From Hydractinia symbiolongicarpus (taxonomy: Eukaryota > Cnidaria > Hydrozoa > Anthoathecata > Hydractiniidae), in NCBI RefSeq assembly GCF_029227915.1, contig NC_079879.1, forward strand, positions 17,918,001 to 17,982,000: 64,000 bases of DNA, written 5' to 3'. Positions 47,601 through 62,600 of this stretch are shown in pieces. A program made the translations under genes and the position numbers. Every line of letters starts with the position of its first letter. Within the stretch, counting starts at the first letter, position 1. Under the pieces are notes generated by a model, which saw only the letters and a list, made by a program, of their open reading frames with translations, made no database searches and had not been told where the DNA came from.

Positions 47601-50600
47601 TTTCTGGTAAAATAAACTTTAAATTTGTTTGTACCTAGCTAGATAGCTATTTTGTTCTTAATTCTACACAGAAACATACCAATAAATTGCATATAAAGCC
47701 AGTTTTTTTTAGAGTTATTAATTACCTTGTTAAGGCATTTAGTATAACATTGTTAAATAACAACATCTTCTGCACTTAAACCAACTTTTGATTTTATTGT
47801 TATTTGTTATATGTATATGTATATATGTAAATATGTATATTTTTGCCTTCAAAAATGTAGCAAATCATAAAAAAGAAATAATTTATTAACAGACAACCTG
47901 TTTATACTGTTGCAATAAAGTGGATATAATTTCTTGTACCTTGACCTTCTGAGTTGCCTCGTTATTACACAATTTTACTCAGAATGTGCGAGAATGGAGC
48001 ACAACATCAATGACGGAGATCCTACCTGAGCAGTTTTGTAGCCCCTTAAAAATACCATTGTTTTTTGAAGTTGCAAATTAGGTTGATATTTAAGTGGAAT
48101 ATTTAATATAGCCTGGCATATGCACCGCTGTTTTGATAATATAGGCTTGTTGGACATTATACATATTCGAAGAAATAGTTGACATGTGTTCTTATTTAAA
48201 TTTAGGCTCCTATTTGGATTTAGGGCTTTTTTAAATTTCTTGCAATGAGACAGCTCTGTTGGTTCATAAGCACTTGTGGTTTGTGAATATATTACTGTGC
48301 TTGCATTCTGCAAATCTTCCTTTACATGATTTCGCAAGATCGCAAATTTTACACAAGACAAATTAATACAAAGCACACTTACTTTTTTATAGCAGCCAAA
48401 GCATCTTCTTGACTCATTTCATTGTTCTTTACTTTTGCAAATATGCTGACAATTTCATTTTGAGAAAGGGTAACTTCAGTGGCATTAAAGTCATAACCAG
48501 AATTGCGATTATCTTTTAGTGATTTTGATGATTCCTTTCCTTTTTTAAAGACGTTGCCAAAAATGGACTTGTTACGATCAATTTTTTTAAAAGTTTTATT
48601 TTTTCCTGATCTCTGCGAATTTCGATTTGGGTCATGCAGATCTATGAAAGAATTTATTTGGAAGTATGTATAACTCTTCCTTGAAAAAAAGCTAACAAGG
48701 GGTTGATAAAACATTGTTTGAAATTTTTACCCTCCATACACAAGAATTTTAAGTATGTTGACACTAAATCTGTTTTTATGGAAATGTCGTAGTTAAATGA
48801 CACTAAATCTGTTTTTTATGGAAATGTTGTAGTTAAATGACACTAAAACTGTCTTTTATGGAAATTTTGTAGTTAAATGACACTAAATCTGTGTTTTATG
48901 GAAATGTTGTAGTTAATGACACTTAAATAGTTTATCTAACGTATGTAAACATGCATATATTTTATGCATGCGCTTATAAAGCAGAATAAGGTCATACTTT
49001 AATTTATCAAGTCAGTAAGGCGGATAATTCTTAGTGGTGAATGTAAAGTAGTTGTACCAGTACACAAAACTTTTTGTAACAAAGAAATACAGAATATAAA
49101 ATCCTTTTAAATTAGAATAATTTGTTGTCTCCTTCTACTGAGTAAGTTGTTTTTTCTTCATCTTGTGTCCAGCTGTTGTGAATATATTGGTGAGTAGAGT
49201 GTCTATGCAGATGATTTAGTTCTCTGAGCAGAGTCAATGAAAGGATCACCTTGTACAATTTTTAGCAAGCATTTAATTTGGCGATGGACTAAATTGATTT
49301 TTTTGACAAGCATTTAATTTACTGATGGCAAAAATATCTTCTATTTGGCGTGCAATTAATTAGGCGACGGCCATTTTGACTCAAATTTGACGTGCATTTA
49401 ATTTGACGATGGAAGGATTTTCTTTCATTTTTTATGTTGCTTACAAATTTTATCTTAAAAAAAATTTAAACAAAAACATGCTTTATATTAAAACAAAACG
49501 AAGTCATGTAAAATTTAGCCTAATTTTCTTTTTTGTCGTCTGTTAAGGAGTTTTTATGCATTGTATTTGGCAATGCATAAAAAAAAATTTAGCAAGCACT
49601 TAATTTAATCGTTAAATTTAGTGCTCGCCAAAATTTGAAGGAATAAGGTAGGTGAAGTATGGTAAGTAAGGAATAGAAGAGAAAGGGTCGAGAGTGAATA
49701 CAGCAAAGTCTAAAGTCATGGTTAAGTCACTGAACCCAAATGTGTCCTTGTAGTTGAAAAATGGCCTATAAAGTCTGCGGCAAAGGGGTTTGTAGTAACG
49801 TAATTTTGTCAGGTGTTGCAGGAAAGTTAAGAGCTGACATTCAGTTTGTACCTAAGCACTGTAAATATTACATTATAGACCACAAAGTGTTTCTAGCTTT
49901 AATGATGTACAACAGTGGATCGTTAGAGTTTAGAACTTCTGTTACTTAGGTGATATGTTGGATAGTAAAGGGGGCTTTGGGGGTTAAGCTGAGAATAATG
50001 ATGATGATGATGATGACTGACTACTACTTTTACTACACTTGTCCTGTGGAACAGTCCTGTAGAGAATAAACAAGGTTCCCAAATTAAATTGTCCACCTCA
50101 TCATTCGATTCGTTGTCTAAACCTTTCTTGTCATCATGAACAGATTTATACTGATTAATCTTCTATAAAAATAATGCTAACTGTGTGTCTGTAACAGGCA
50201 AACTAGATGTTCATTTTCCTATGAAGTAGCAGTACGTCTTACTTGTCAACTTTATTCACGTTATGCCACAATGTCAAAATATTAGACTGACGTCAATACA
50301 CTAAATAACATTAACAAATTCAATACAGTGTCTACTGACTTTTTCCCCAGCATGAGTAACCTAGGCCTATCTGGGACCAAAATTAGATGAACTTTTTAAA
50401 AAAAATAATTTCATAATTAATTTTTCTAGTAACTAGCTGCTTTATTAAACTGGACTACTATATTCTGTCAGAAAAAGAAACGTTAAGGAGACCAAAATCA
50501 TAGCAAAAAATATTCTAAACTAATTTCAGAGTTTGTATGGAAATTAAGGTTAAATTTTTTCATCACTAAAGTTTAACTTCCCTTAAATTAGTTGAACTGA

Positions 50601-53600
50601 TTTGCTGACTTTATATTTATTTCCTAGACTTGATAACTGATTTCATGATTTGTTGTCTTATTACTATCATTCTACTTCATAGATGTGTTACCATAAAATT
50701 TTATCTCTTTTTTATAATTCTAAGAAAACTAGGGTCATGGGGCTGCCTTCATTCTCTAAGTGATTAATATAAATGTTGAACTTTTACTAAATATAAAATC
50801 AGCAACAAGTATATAGAATAAAAATGTAGTGCCTGCTAACAAAAATAACATTTGTATTTTATTTTAAATTTTGAAAAACAAAGGATATAAAAAATATCAC
50901 TTTAATTGCTCACCTTTTGTAAGATCAGTTGTGCTTTTTGTGACTCTGGTGTCATACTTGGAAAAACTATGCGCACGAACAAGATTGACTGGTGTTTCAC
51001 AGTTTAGATATTCTGCTGGGTCGGTCAGCTGTGTTAAAATTAACAGAAAAGTTTGTATAAAAAATTATTATAGTCAACAGCATTTGGGGTGGCCACATAT
51101 TTAAATTTTATAAATTTAGAACTTAGAAGGTATTAGAGTCTTTAGGAGAAAACACTAAAAAACATCCATATTTTGTGAGATTTTTATAAAATCCTAGGAG
51201 GAAATGAACAGCTACATTCTTCATGGTTATTTTTTTTTCAAACAGAATAATAAAATATAACTACTTGGAAAGAAAAAAATACTGTATATAAATACTTTAC
51301 ATGATGGATTATTAAGCACTGCCTAGCTGGCAGACTTCACTTATCTGCTTGTACAGGGGCAGGTACACTGTGTTTTTCTTGACCCAAAATAATACAAATG
51401 CTAGACTTGCATTACTGTCAACTTATATTTTATTGTGATTGGATTCTTGTAATTTTAGGAATTTAGATTTATTTAAGAAATAATAGCTGACATTTTAGGT
51501 GAATAAAAACCTGTAGTTATAATCTGGATTATAAAATAAGTTTAAATTCGCTATCTCAGGTTTTCTATGTTTTAAAAAAAATAAAGTTGGCATCTGTACA
51601 TGAACCGATGAAATCTGTACATGAACTGATGAAAACAACAAGCAACAAAGCAACAATGCTTAGAAATACGTGGCTTCTTGTTTGACTTCTGCAATTCTAA
51701 AATTGAGTGCCTGATTGATTTTTGGATATGAAAAAAAATCGAAGTTGAGATTATAGACATTTTTTAACTAATTAAAGGGTTGGTATTTCTTAATCCACCA
51801 ATCAGTTTTTGATAATTATTGTTTTGTTCCAGTGTGCGAATTCTGGTGTGTGACTTTGATAAGGTACAATTTTGACAACAGTAAGTGAATTTTGACCATG
51901 AATACTTTTGCTTCTGTGTGTTTATTTTATACTTAAAGGAGAAAAATGATGACTTCAGGTCAGCTTTTCAAGCTTTTCATAAGCGAAAAAGTTTAAATAT
52001 TGGGAGAGTGCTTTAACTCTCCCAATATTTAAACTTTTTCGCTTATGCAACGTGTTTTGTGCAAATCTTATTTTTAAGTTGAAAGTTATTTTAAAGTCTT
52101 ATTGGTTTAACCTCTGCTGAAATAAACAGATTGGTTTAAAAAAATTGATATGAATTTACCTATGACTAGTTTGATTAACTAGAGCAACTGCTTCTTTCTG
52201 TAAAAAAGTGCTGCCAATTGTTTTTTTGATTCAGTTTTTTAAGCTCCAACACAGCAATTTAGAAGCTATGCACAGTCGAGTTTGTGTAACTTTATAATGA
52301 TATACAAATCTTTGAGCTTTGGACGACTATGTTTTTGTCATAAGAAAGAAACATTTGTATTTTAAAGCTTTACAAATCTGTGTTTTGTCGTTTTAGAATG
52401 GAGCATAGCAATTTTTAAGCTAAGTACAGTTGAGCTTTGATGAATAGGTTTTATTCAGGTTGAGAAAAAATACAGAGATTTTAAAATTTATACAAGCGTG
52501 TGTTTATCATTTTAGAATGATCTAATTTATTTATCACAGTTTTTGTCAAAAGAAACAATAACAATTTATTCAAAATCTGAACCTTGTCTTCATATTAAAT
52601 TGTTCTTATATTCAAAAAAGAAAAGCGTGTATTCAAAATGACATCATCCTAAGCATAAATCAAATTGTTTTTTGCCGAGCATAGAATTTGTTTAAAATTA
52701 TTAGCTAAATACTTTTGACTTATAAAAAATAATATTAGTTTTGTGAATAGACAAGCTTTTTGTTAAAGGGATCCTGAAACTGAAATTAAAATACACTGCT
52801 GACACATATTCTAACATGATGTTGAAAAAGAAATTTCAAATTTATAATTTATTACAGCAACAATTCCATTACAAATGTACCAAAATTGACTTTGTAAAGC
52901 TGAGAGAAAAAAGGAAGGATATTGTAATTTCTACTCTACTGATTCTCCCAGGTCCTTTGTTAAGTTTTGTTACCCGATTGTTCTCGTCATAAGACAAAAC
53001 CAATCTAACCAGCTCCCTTGTATGGAATTACAGTTCAGTGATTGTGGATTTGTGCAGGTATTACTGCCAATACAACTGTGATATCATTCACCAACAATGT
53101 AAACTGCCAATACCTGTTTAAAATTTATTGTCAAAAACCTGCAAAAAAATTTCTGGGACAAAAGTTAATTTTGCAAAAACTAATTTTAGCTGATGATTAA
53201 AAAAACTAACCTAGCGAAGTTTCTAAAAATAAAGTACACCCTTTTAAATTATTTTTGGAACATAAAGCAAGGCTTGATTTCCAAAAATTTTATTGTAGAA
53301 ATAATGTTTAATACTCAAACATTATTTTTTGGTAAGTTATAATAATTACGTTTCTATATAAGAAACCTCTTCCTTTTTTTCTTTTTTTATCCGAACAGTG
53401 AGACAACAGGCGTTGGGAACTAGGTTTCTCCTAAAGAAATTCATGGAGCAGAAGATTTATCATTGTAGTGTAACCAGTCGTGCATTTTTTGAAATGTGTT
53501 ATACATTTTTTTTTATTCCATATTATCTCTTCAACCATGTTTTAAATAACACCACATTTTTAAGTAAATTGTCCATTTTTTTAATAATTATTAAAAATTA

Positions 53601-56600
53601 TTAAGGGTTAAAATGTCGATTTTTTAATAATCAAGATCCTCATAGCAAAACGTACGATTGCTATAAAAAAGTGTGCAACATTGAAATGCTATAAGCAATC
53701 TCGTTGCCAGGGGCCTTTTTCATTCTATGTCATATTTTTGATAAGATAAAAAAGCGAAAAATATGGATGGTGTTGAGATTATAAGAACCAAAATGAGAAT
53801 TCAAAAGACATGAAAAAAATGACCTCTCTTAGGTTATTAGAGTTATTTATAACAAAAAGTTAACCTTAATGTGTAATGGTAATGCATGCAATCAATATTC
53901 TCAATAAAATGGGGCCTAATTTTGAATACTTCTTGAATCGATGCACTACTTCTTTTTTACTATACAAAAGTGACAGTCAGGTTTATAAAATGAGTGGCAG
54001 GACCTTAAAGCTGTTTCTAGGCAAAGAGTGCAACTTTCTCTGCCATGATTATAAAATTTGCTGCAAGAAGCCCCTTTCTAAACAATGCGATGAACTAATG
54101 CAAACATTGGCAAATTAATTAAACAATAAAATAATTAGAAAAGAAATAGTTGGGAAACACATGTCAAGCAAACATAAAAAAGGACAACAATGATTTTCAC
54201 ACCGACGGAGCAACGAAAAAAGTCTTATAGTTCCTAGTATCATAGACATGAATTTTCTGGCAGAATATCTTGTGACCTTGCCTAATTACGCACTTTTTGG
54301 TGCAATTTTACTCTCCTTATGAATAACAGCAGGTGAAGGATGAGCAACAAAACGAAAAAGAATTTGTTTTATTTTGATTTTAATACACAAAATGTTTCAT
54401 ACAAATATCGTGGAATTTGCATCAGTTTGCAGTTGTTTTTTCTCTGTCCATATTATTATTATAATTTTTACGAAGAAAATACTTAACTGTATTTTATGTT
54501 TTTTTTTGAAAGAATTAAAGTCGAAATTCTTCATGATTAATTTCAAGAAAGATTTTTATTTTGTGTTCCATGATCCTTTTAAAAAATGTTTTTTGCTGCC
54601 GATAACGAACGACAATCATGTTTAGAAAAAAATAAAAATATCAAACAATCACGTAGCGTTATTTTGATTTTTCACCTAATCGATCACCTAAAAATAAATA
54701 GAATTTTCTCACGTTCTGGTTGTTATGTTTGGAATGGATTCATTGTTATGCTTTATGCAAAAGGTTTATTAACATGTTTTATTATAATTCATGCAAAAGT
54801 TTTTTGTCGATTTCATTTTGTTATTCCAGAAAAACAAAAACATTTTTTTTTTTTTTTATCGATAACAGATAACAAGAAGCCTTTAAGATTTATGCCATTA
54901 GATATGTAATAAACTGAGGTGAGAAAAAGCACCCAATGAATACTAGTTATTAAAATGTAGATAAAATAATCCTGACTAGAGTAATTAGAGTAACTTTTGT
55001 TATAAAACAGTTAATATAATAACTATAACTCCACTGGTGAAAATGCTAGGCTCAAACTGTTGTTTTTAGCTTGTGGTCCGGCAAGACATTGTTTAGATAC
55101 TGGGATCTTTAAATTATCAGCAAAACCTGATGAATTACATAGAGATTGGAGAAAAAAAATTGTGGATGTTATCATCATTATTGTGAAGTTGATGCAAACT
55201 TAACAGTTTAGATCATGGAAATGTTTATATTTGTGATGACATTTCATGGCAAATGATATTGAACACACAAGAAGTATTGTTTAATTTGTTTTTATTTTAA
55301 TAATTAACGTTATTTTTGTACCGAATGTAGAAAACTGAGGACCGGATATATCATTAAATATACTACTAAATATAAATATTTTTTACCAATTAAAAAAGCA
55401 CAGTCTATTCTATTTGTGTTGTCACTAATATTCTGGTCTTCAAAATAAAATGAGTATAAAGTTTTTAATGAAATAATGGTAGCTAGCTGTGACACATCAC
55501 AGGCATCTAAAAGTTTTTGCTTTCACTTCAGAATCTGGAGAAATAGCAGTAAGATTGAAAGCATTGCCATGTGTAAACCTTCCTCAAAAATCAATTGAAA
55601 CACTGAAAGTACCAAAAAGACATTGCTTATTTGAGAAAATGGCATATCAATCAAAACTTATGCCCTTGTTTACAGAAACTTCAAAGATTTATAATACAAA
55701 GTTAGGAATTTAAAATAACTTGCTGAATGGGAGAGTAGTATCACAGACTCAAACTTTGAAGCCGTACACTATTTCAAAGTATTTTTTGAACCATACACAA
55801 TTCCAAGTATGAATTGGTAATAAATGAAAGTCTAGAATTTACGTTAGCTGTTTTTGGTTAGTTATTATCCAATGATAACAAGATATATAAATCTTTCAAA
55901 TGTTCTACAAGAAAAGAGTGTGCCCAAAATAATTGCTACATTCATCTATGAAGATTCGTGATGAAATTAAAAACAAGTCCAGTGATAATTTACTTACACA
56001 TTCTGTGCCACATGAAATTGCACTTGACGATACACTGGGGAGTCCAATTCAGGCCCAAACATATCACCAACCTTATGAGTGTTTGATGCTTTCATTAGAT
56101 GACAAAAATTGCTGACAAAAATAAAATCATAAATACACACCAGCTAGACTGAATGCACCTTTTAGTAAAACTCATCACAGTGGTGTAGACTTGGTTTATA
56201 TGAAGAAGACTCAAAAAATTCAGAGCTTGTAAAAAAGGTGCAAAAATTGACTGAACAAATTAATACCAAAGGTATTAAATCTGATGAAGCACTCAGTTCT
56301 GATTTTAATATTATTTTTAAAAATTTACAGAATGTATCTCCATTTATAAAACGGTTTTGGAAAGAGTAGAAAAACTCATTGTCATATAAACAGAAAGCTA
56401 GAAAATACCATCCCACAATAATCAGATTCTGCTCATTACTGGCTTCAAAATCAGCATCAGTGTATGACAAATTAAGAAATTTTTGAGCAATTAGTGTTGA
56501 GCAAGGATTATGTAAAGGTGCCAGGTACGTACGTTGATGCATTCATGACTAGTGCTGAAAAAAGCTGAATAAAATTTGCTGGCTTCATTTCTCTTTTGAT

Positions 56601-59600
56601 CAGCTCAGTGTATATTATATTTGTTATATGTAGCAGCTCATCGGAAGGTGTGGTTGAGTTTTGTTGTAATGCGATACGTACATCTGTTGGGAAACATTTA
56701 TTTTCTATCACATTCAATTTTGCTTTGTTAAACAAAACTTTCAAAGTTTTTATTTCTAATGCTTTCACAACGTCTTCCTTTGAAAATGTAGTTTTTTATT
56801 TATACATATTTTGAAATAAAGAGTGAAACGAAAAAATGAAATTATTTAAACGTCAACTTGATGATATCGAAGTAATTTTTTTAGAAAATTCAAAAACTGG
56901 CCTCATTTTTAATTTAAAATATTTCAGCTATCAGAGAGATGGAAGTTTAAGAGAGCAAGTCGCTAGCTCAGACACTTGTCTCCTAAATAAAAACAAAAAT
57001 AAAAGTGCAAAAAAAGCAAGTTGCAAACTCACACTAAAATTGTTTAGAAAAAGTGAACACTAGCAGTTTTATCGGTATCACTTTTAATACTTAATGACAA
57101 TAGAACTGGTAATAGCGGTAAACATTTTCAGCTTTACTGCTAATTCTAAATTACCTACCAGTAATCACTGCATGGTATTACCAGTAGTTCTTTGTCTTAC
57201 TATGGATTTAACAGTTAAAACCTAACAGCATTATAGGTTATTACCCTTTCCCCCAAAACCGTCACAATGATGCTTTCTTTCAAATATTTAAAAAACTGAC
57301 CATACAAAAATTAAATATTTTCATATTTTTAAAAAAACCTTAAAAATACACAAAGCTTAATATAGCCATATACTTTTTCAGAGAATCTTAAAGTTAACAT
57401 TAAAATTAACATTTGTCACTGTTTTTCTTTTTTCTTATTACACTGCAAAGGAGTTGCACAGGTTTTATGACATCATTTATATTATCCACATGACAAAAGT
57501 AGCATCGACACAATAAAGTACAACAAAGTAGCATCGACACAATAAAGTACAACAAAGTAGCATCGACACACTAAAATACAACAGAAAATATGTAACCTTG
57601 AATAACTCTGAATGTCATTTATAATTTAATTCCTAATTTATTCTTATCAAATAATTATGGTGAAAAAAATAATATAACAGGCTCAACATTATTTCAGGTC
57701 CCAGATAATTCTATCCTTAACTGATTAAGAGAGTTTCAGCTAATTTTATATTATTATCAAGGTGACCTTTTTTTACAACTACGGATACCAAATTTTATAC
57801 TGGGATTACACCAAAAAAACATGAAAAACTCAAATTAGCTTTCCTTTCCTTCTTAAAATACCTCAGGTAATTCAAACATTCTTTTAAAGGGATCCCAAGC
57901 ACTTACCTGAAAGCTATGCATGAGAAATTCATCAATATATACTCAATTTTTACCAAAGCAACTCTGTTTGATTTAGTTACAATTTTTCTTCAGTCACTTT
58001 CAACAAGATCAAAACAGTTTTTTTTTAAAAGTAACTCTAGTCCTTCTTTTAAACTTGTGTTGTTTGTAACGTACCAGTTCAGGCTGGTCAGTTACACTCT
58101 AAATGCTTTTCACTTTTGATAGATAAATTTTAGAAAAACATCAGGTATACAGCTAATATTCACTATGTCAAAGATGCACTATGCGAAATATCTTACTATC
58201 TGAAGCAAGTCCAACATCTTTACGTTTGACTTAATATAGAACACTAGCTAGTTATTATAGACTTATACTTGACTTATTATAATACTTATTAAACATGTTA
58301 TATAATTATTATATCCTCACAGGAGTAAATGTTTGTGGTTTGTGATTGAATAAAACTCAAAGTTTGATATAAAGTTATGTTTTTACTAAAAGTTTACAGT
58401 GTATCGTATTCTTTTGCAGATATAAACTTTTGTGGTTGGGCAACTTAGGCATGCAGAAGGAAAGTATTTTTCGTGAAAGTGTCTTCCCGCGAAAGTTCTT
58501 CTTTTAAAATACGCTCTTTGACGATGTAGGTCAGGCCGACTTATGTCATGGTTTCAAATCATGCAGTTAAAAGGATATAAATCTGGACATGGGTTCAACA
58601 TACTTTAAATACACAACTGGTTACCAAAATTTTATGACAATTGAAAAATATTACAGAAAAAGAAACTTTATTAAGGCAATAATGTCTCTTACTGTTTAGT
58701 GGGATGCGTTGAAGATATGTTCTTTAAAATGCTTCCAACTGTTTTTTGTTTTTTGAATCAGAATTTTAGCTAATTTTTATCACTGGGCAAAAGACTTCAT
58801 CCCCAATGAAAGTCATCAATTAGAGTGAACAAAAGGCTTTAATTTCTGAAATAATATGTAATTGGGTCATGTGCCACAAAAAAGACTGGAGCTAGTCTTC
58901 AAGTTTTAACAAAAAAGGTCATAATGGCCGTCTAAGTGTACAAAAATAAATATTTAAAAAGCAATGTTTGGAGTCACATAAACTTTTAACAAGAAGTGGA
59001 TAATCATTGGCAATTTTTCATGAAAATCTTTTGATGTAAAACTACATATAAATCCCTTTCTTTGAATAAAGTTCAGTGGATAATGTAGTAGATAAGTTTA
59101 GACAAGAAATTTTATCACAGTAGATATGTTAAATAATAAGTTTGGTACTTACACTGTTATTTTGTCCAGATGCATCAGCATTTGGTAACTGAAAAACAAT
59201 TAATACTTGAATACAAAGAGATATTTACAAATTTTAGTATCAAAGGTAATAACAAAACTGAGGGTTGCAGCCATGACTTTTTTGCTCATGCCAGTTTCAG
59301 GGATCCTTAATTAAACATTGCACAGTCATAGCATGTTAGTTCTGTCTTAATAGTAATAACAATACTAAAATTTATAATTAATCTTCCACAAAGATAAGAT
59401 TGATACAGGTAAAATAAAAAAAGTAAAGCGCCGTCAAAATAGTTCAAAAAAGTTAGAACCTTCCTCCTACTACCTACTAAACAAAAAACACTTTCTGCAG
59501 AACGTAGGGATCAGAATAGTTGGAAGATTTTATTGGGAAATTGAAGAAAAAAAAATTATTACAATTTCAGGAAATTTTGATTAAAAAATCACAGTGCTAA

Positions 59601-62600
59601 TTTGCACTTTATGTGTTTTCACGCTTTCTTGCTAACAATTGAGATATATCAATAAATGTAAACTACTATTAATGGCTTATAAATCGCGCTGGGCGCTACG
59701 GGAAAATAATGACTGAGGTTGTGACGTCAACAGAGGTTGCTGTTTTAACGCGTAAGCCAAAGTAGATCTAAGTCCTAAAAGCTTAAATCAAACTTTAAAA
59801 CTTGGATCTTATTTGGGTTTGACAGCGTTCAAATTTCATGAAAGTTTGTTTTCTTTTTTAAATGTACGTTGCTACACAAAAATAGCACCAACTCATGTGA
59901 TCGATATAAGCCAATAAAAACGTCAGATATAAAGAAAAAATCACACTGCCAGGTACTAATGAAAATTATTGCTAGTTATAGCTAAGGTTATTCATCCTTG
60001 TGGGGGATGTGTTAGCAATTAGAGGAAAGAAATAATTTGAAAAACTTAAATGGGCTGAAAACTAAAATCAATACATCATCAACATTTCTATTTCATATTA
60101 CTATCCAACGAAAAATGCAGAAGAAAAACAAATAACAAACAGCTAATAAAACGCTTTGTCCAAAAAAAAGTTAAAAAAGTTAAGAACTTATCACAGTTAG
60201 AATGGCTCAAGTTAACTGTCATTTACTGTTTTAGGGAATGACTGAAAATACCTCCTTACAGTGCAGAAACTAGCTACAGTACTGGAAAAAGGTTGTTTAA
60301 CATCGCGCTTCGCATATCGCGGCAGCATTCTTGATCCGCGATAGACGTTTTATAACTTTCAAATTGTATTGAGAGGGCTTCGCGATGCATCCATCTCGAT
60401 GTCATTCTCGAAGCTATCGAGGCCATTAACACTTTTTCATAATAGAACTATTTTAAAAATAAGAGTTATTCAACAATGATCTCAGATGTTTAAATATAAT
60501 TATACTTCCTTTGTGTTATATTTTTTTAACTTATGCATAACAATCTAGGGTATACAGCTAGCATTAATCTTTCTTTTTTAGATCACATGTTAAAAATTTA
60601 AGAACTAAGAACTGCGATAGAAATGTTTTTTTAGATCGAATTTTAAAGTTTAAGAACAAAAAGCGGCGATAGAAATGCTGTTTTGATCGCGTTTTAAAAG
60701 TTTAAGAACGAAGAACGGCGATAGAAATGTTTTTTTAGATCGCATTTTAAAAGTTTAAGAACAAAAAGCGGCGACAAAAAAAGCTTCGTTAGAGATGGCA
60801 TTTTCAAAGTTTAAGAACGAAAAGTAGCGTTAGAAAAAAAATACGTTGAAAAAGTAATACGCTAGAATTACTTTAATAAATACGAAAGTTAAAAATTTTC
60901 TTATAATATACTCCTATTTAAAATAAAAAAAAGATAAAGCAGAGATGTGTTTGAAATAAAAAAAACTTTCTCTCTATTCTCATTAAAAAAACTTTCTCTT
61001 TATTCTCATTATCACCTACCATCGCGACACATCGAGACGGATTTTGTCACGATACTAGATTCTCGATAGATCGCAACAATTTATTTTAATTGTTTCTTAT
61101 TATTATAAACGCGGTATATACATCGCGTATTGAGGGAGTCCACGCACATTGCGCGCTTGATATGTTAAGCAACCTTTTTCCAAAAATTCATAGCAACTCT
61201 GGTTCAAATAAAAACACAGAAAACGACCCATCAATATACCCTCTCCAGCAAAAACAATTACTCAGAAATTTTATTTTTCAGAATAAGTTTTCATAAAATT
61301 TGGAAAATTAATTGTCAGTTTAAATAAAAACACATCTAAATCCTGTTATTACAAAATTAATTGTTGGAAGAAAGTAAACCTTAGCTAAGGATAGGTTAAT
61401 TTTGTCTCATTGGATCAACAAACTTTTTGCTAAAGTTTAGAAAGGTATAGCTATCTAACTGAATTTTGCTCTAATCTTTCTTTCTCTTTCCATTGATGTA
61501 GCATTTTAACTACTTATAATAAAGTATAAGTTTAAATTAAAAGCATGTTGTTGCAGTGGTGCTATCTTTATTTTGATTGGCTTAACTTACTAAAAATGTC
61601 AGCCTTTGTAATTCGTGTTAGCACTTAGAATTTTGTGACTTAATTGCTGCTGATGTAGCAAAAATTCATTTGATAAACAAGTTTCAACAGCATCATTAAA
61701 AACAGGTTAAAACCACTTGTGGTTTAAGGGGAAGTTTGGTCACAAATATTATTTTTTTAACTTTTATTTCAAGTCTTTATAAAGACAAATAAACTTTAGT
61801 TCATTAAAATCAGAGAATAGACTGTATATCAGGACCAGGTTTTTTCTGACACATTTTTAAGCATTTTCAAGGAGTTTGTGTCAACATTAGAGATATTTTC
61901 TGAAACTCAGATTTTAATGAAGTAAATTTTATTATTTTTTATAAGCATACATCTAAATTTTGTTTGACATAACTTTCCTTTTAACCACAAGTGGTTTTAT
62001 ACTGTTTTTAATGATGTTGTTGAAGCTTGTTTGTCACATGAATTTTTGCGTAAATCTTTTAATAGTTACAATGCTTTATTGTGGACTATTTTCAATGATA
62101 ATACCTTTGTTATGTAATAGCAAAATTTCATATTATATGTACATATAATTACTTGAAAAAAAATTTAATTTTAAAAATTAATACTACTTTAACTATTTAA
62201 AATATATATCCAGCATTATACCACTTTGTATTTTATTATTAGGAGAGAGTAGCTAGCATAGAAACCAGTGACTGCCTGGTAAAATGCATGGCTAGCGATC
62301 TAGTTAGCTGGTTATAGTCTCTTCCGTGTTTTAACATGGTAGACACGCAGACACAGCTTATTCTTCAAAGATATTGGCAGAAACAAAAATATTTATGGAA
62401 TTGAGAAAGAAATAGATAATATAGTTAAAAAAATGCTATCAATGAACGTGGAAATCTAATATATAAATAGATCTACTATACTGATTTGAAAAAAAACTGA
62501 AAAGTAATTTGTATCAATAGTCAAGGGAAACGCTGACTGATCATGCTAGAATAGAAATGAACAATGAAATATCTAATGCATCGAAGGCTGATAATGAAAA

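Larger units (their letters stand above)
51029..59152. other. Scaffold-gene intron, 8.1 kb between exons (also includes 59152 side)
   Basis: Apart from the hairpin, THAP relic and 29-bp minisatellite listed separately, no conserved ORF was seen. Frames of 60-107 codons at 53.4-54.9 kb are phenylalanine/lysine-rich and match AT-rich background. Confidence 0.6.

Noticed and set aside
48759-48930. Regular repeats resembling a CRISPR array
   Set aside because: No unique spacers; contiguous minisatellite units in an animal intron.
50040-50162. Candidate scaffold-gene exon (minus strand, KINQYKSVHDDKKG) after a TTTATAG acceptor
   Set aside because: Joined to the preceding exon (phase 1) it gives a stop at the second codon, and exons 51028-50914 and 48641-48383 already join in phase without it.
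54374-54909. Plus-strand ORFs of 83 and 107 codons
   Set aside because: Phe/Ile/Lys-rich translation of AT-rich DNA, no motif, inside an intron.
56508-56768. Minus-strand 86-codon ORF (FPTDVRIALQQNSTTPSDEL)
   Set aside because: Composition is mildly protein-like but no family, splice partner or homology could be supported; it lies next to the THAP relic.
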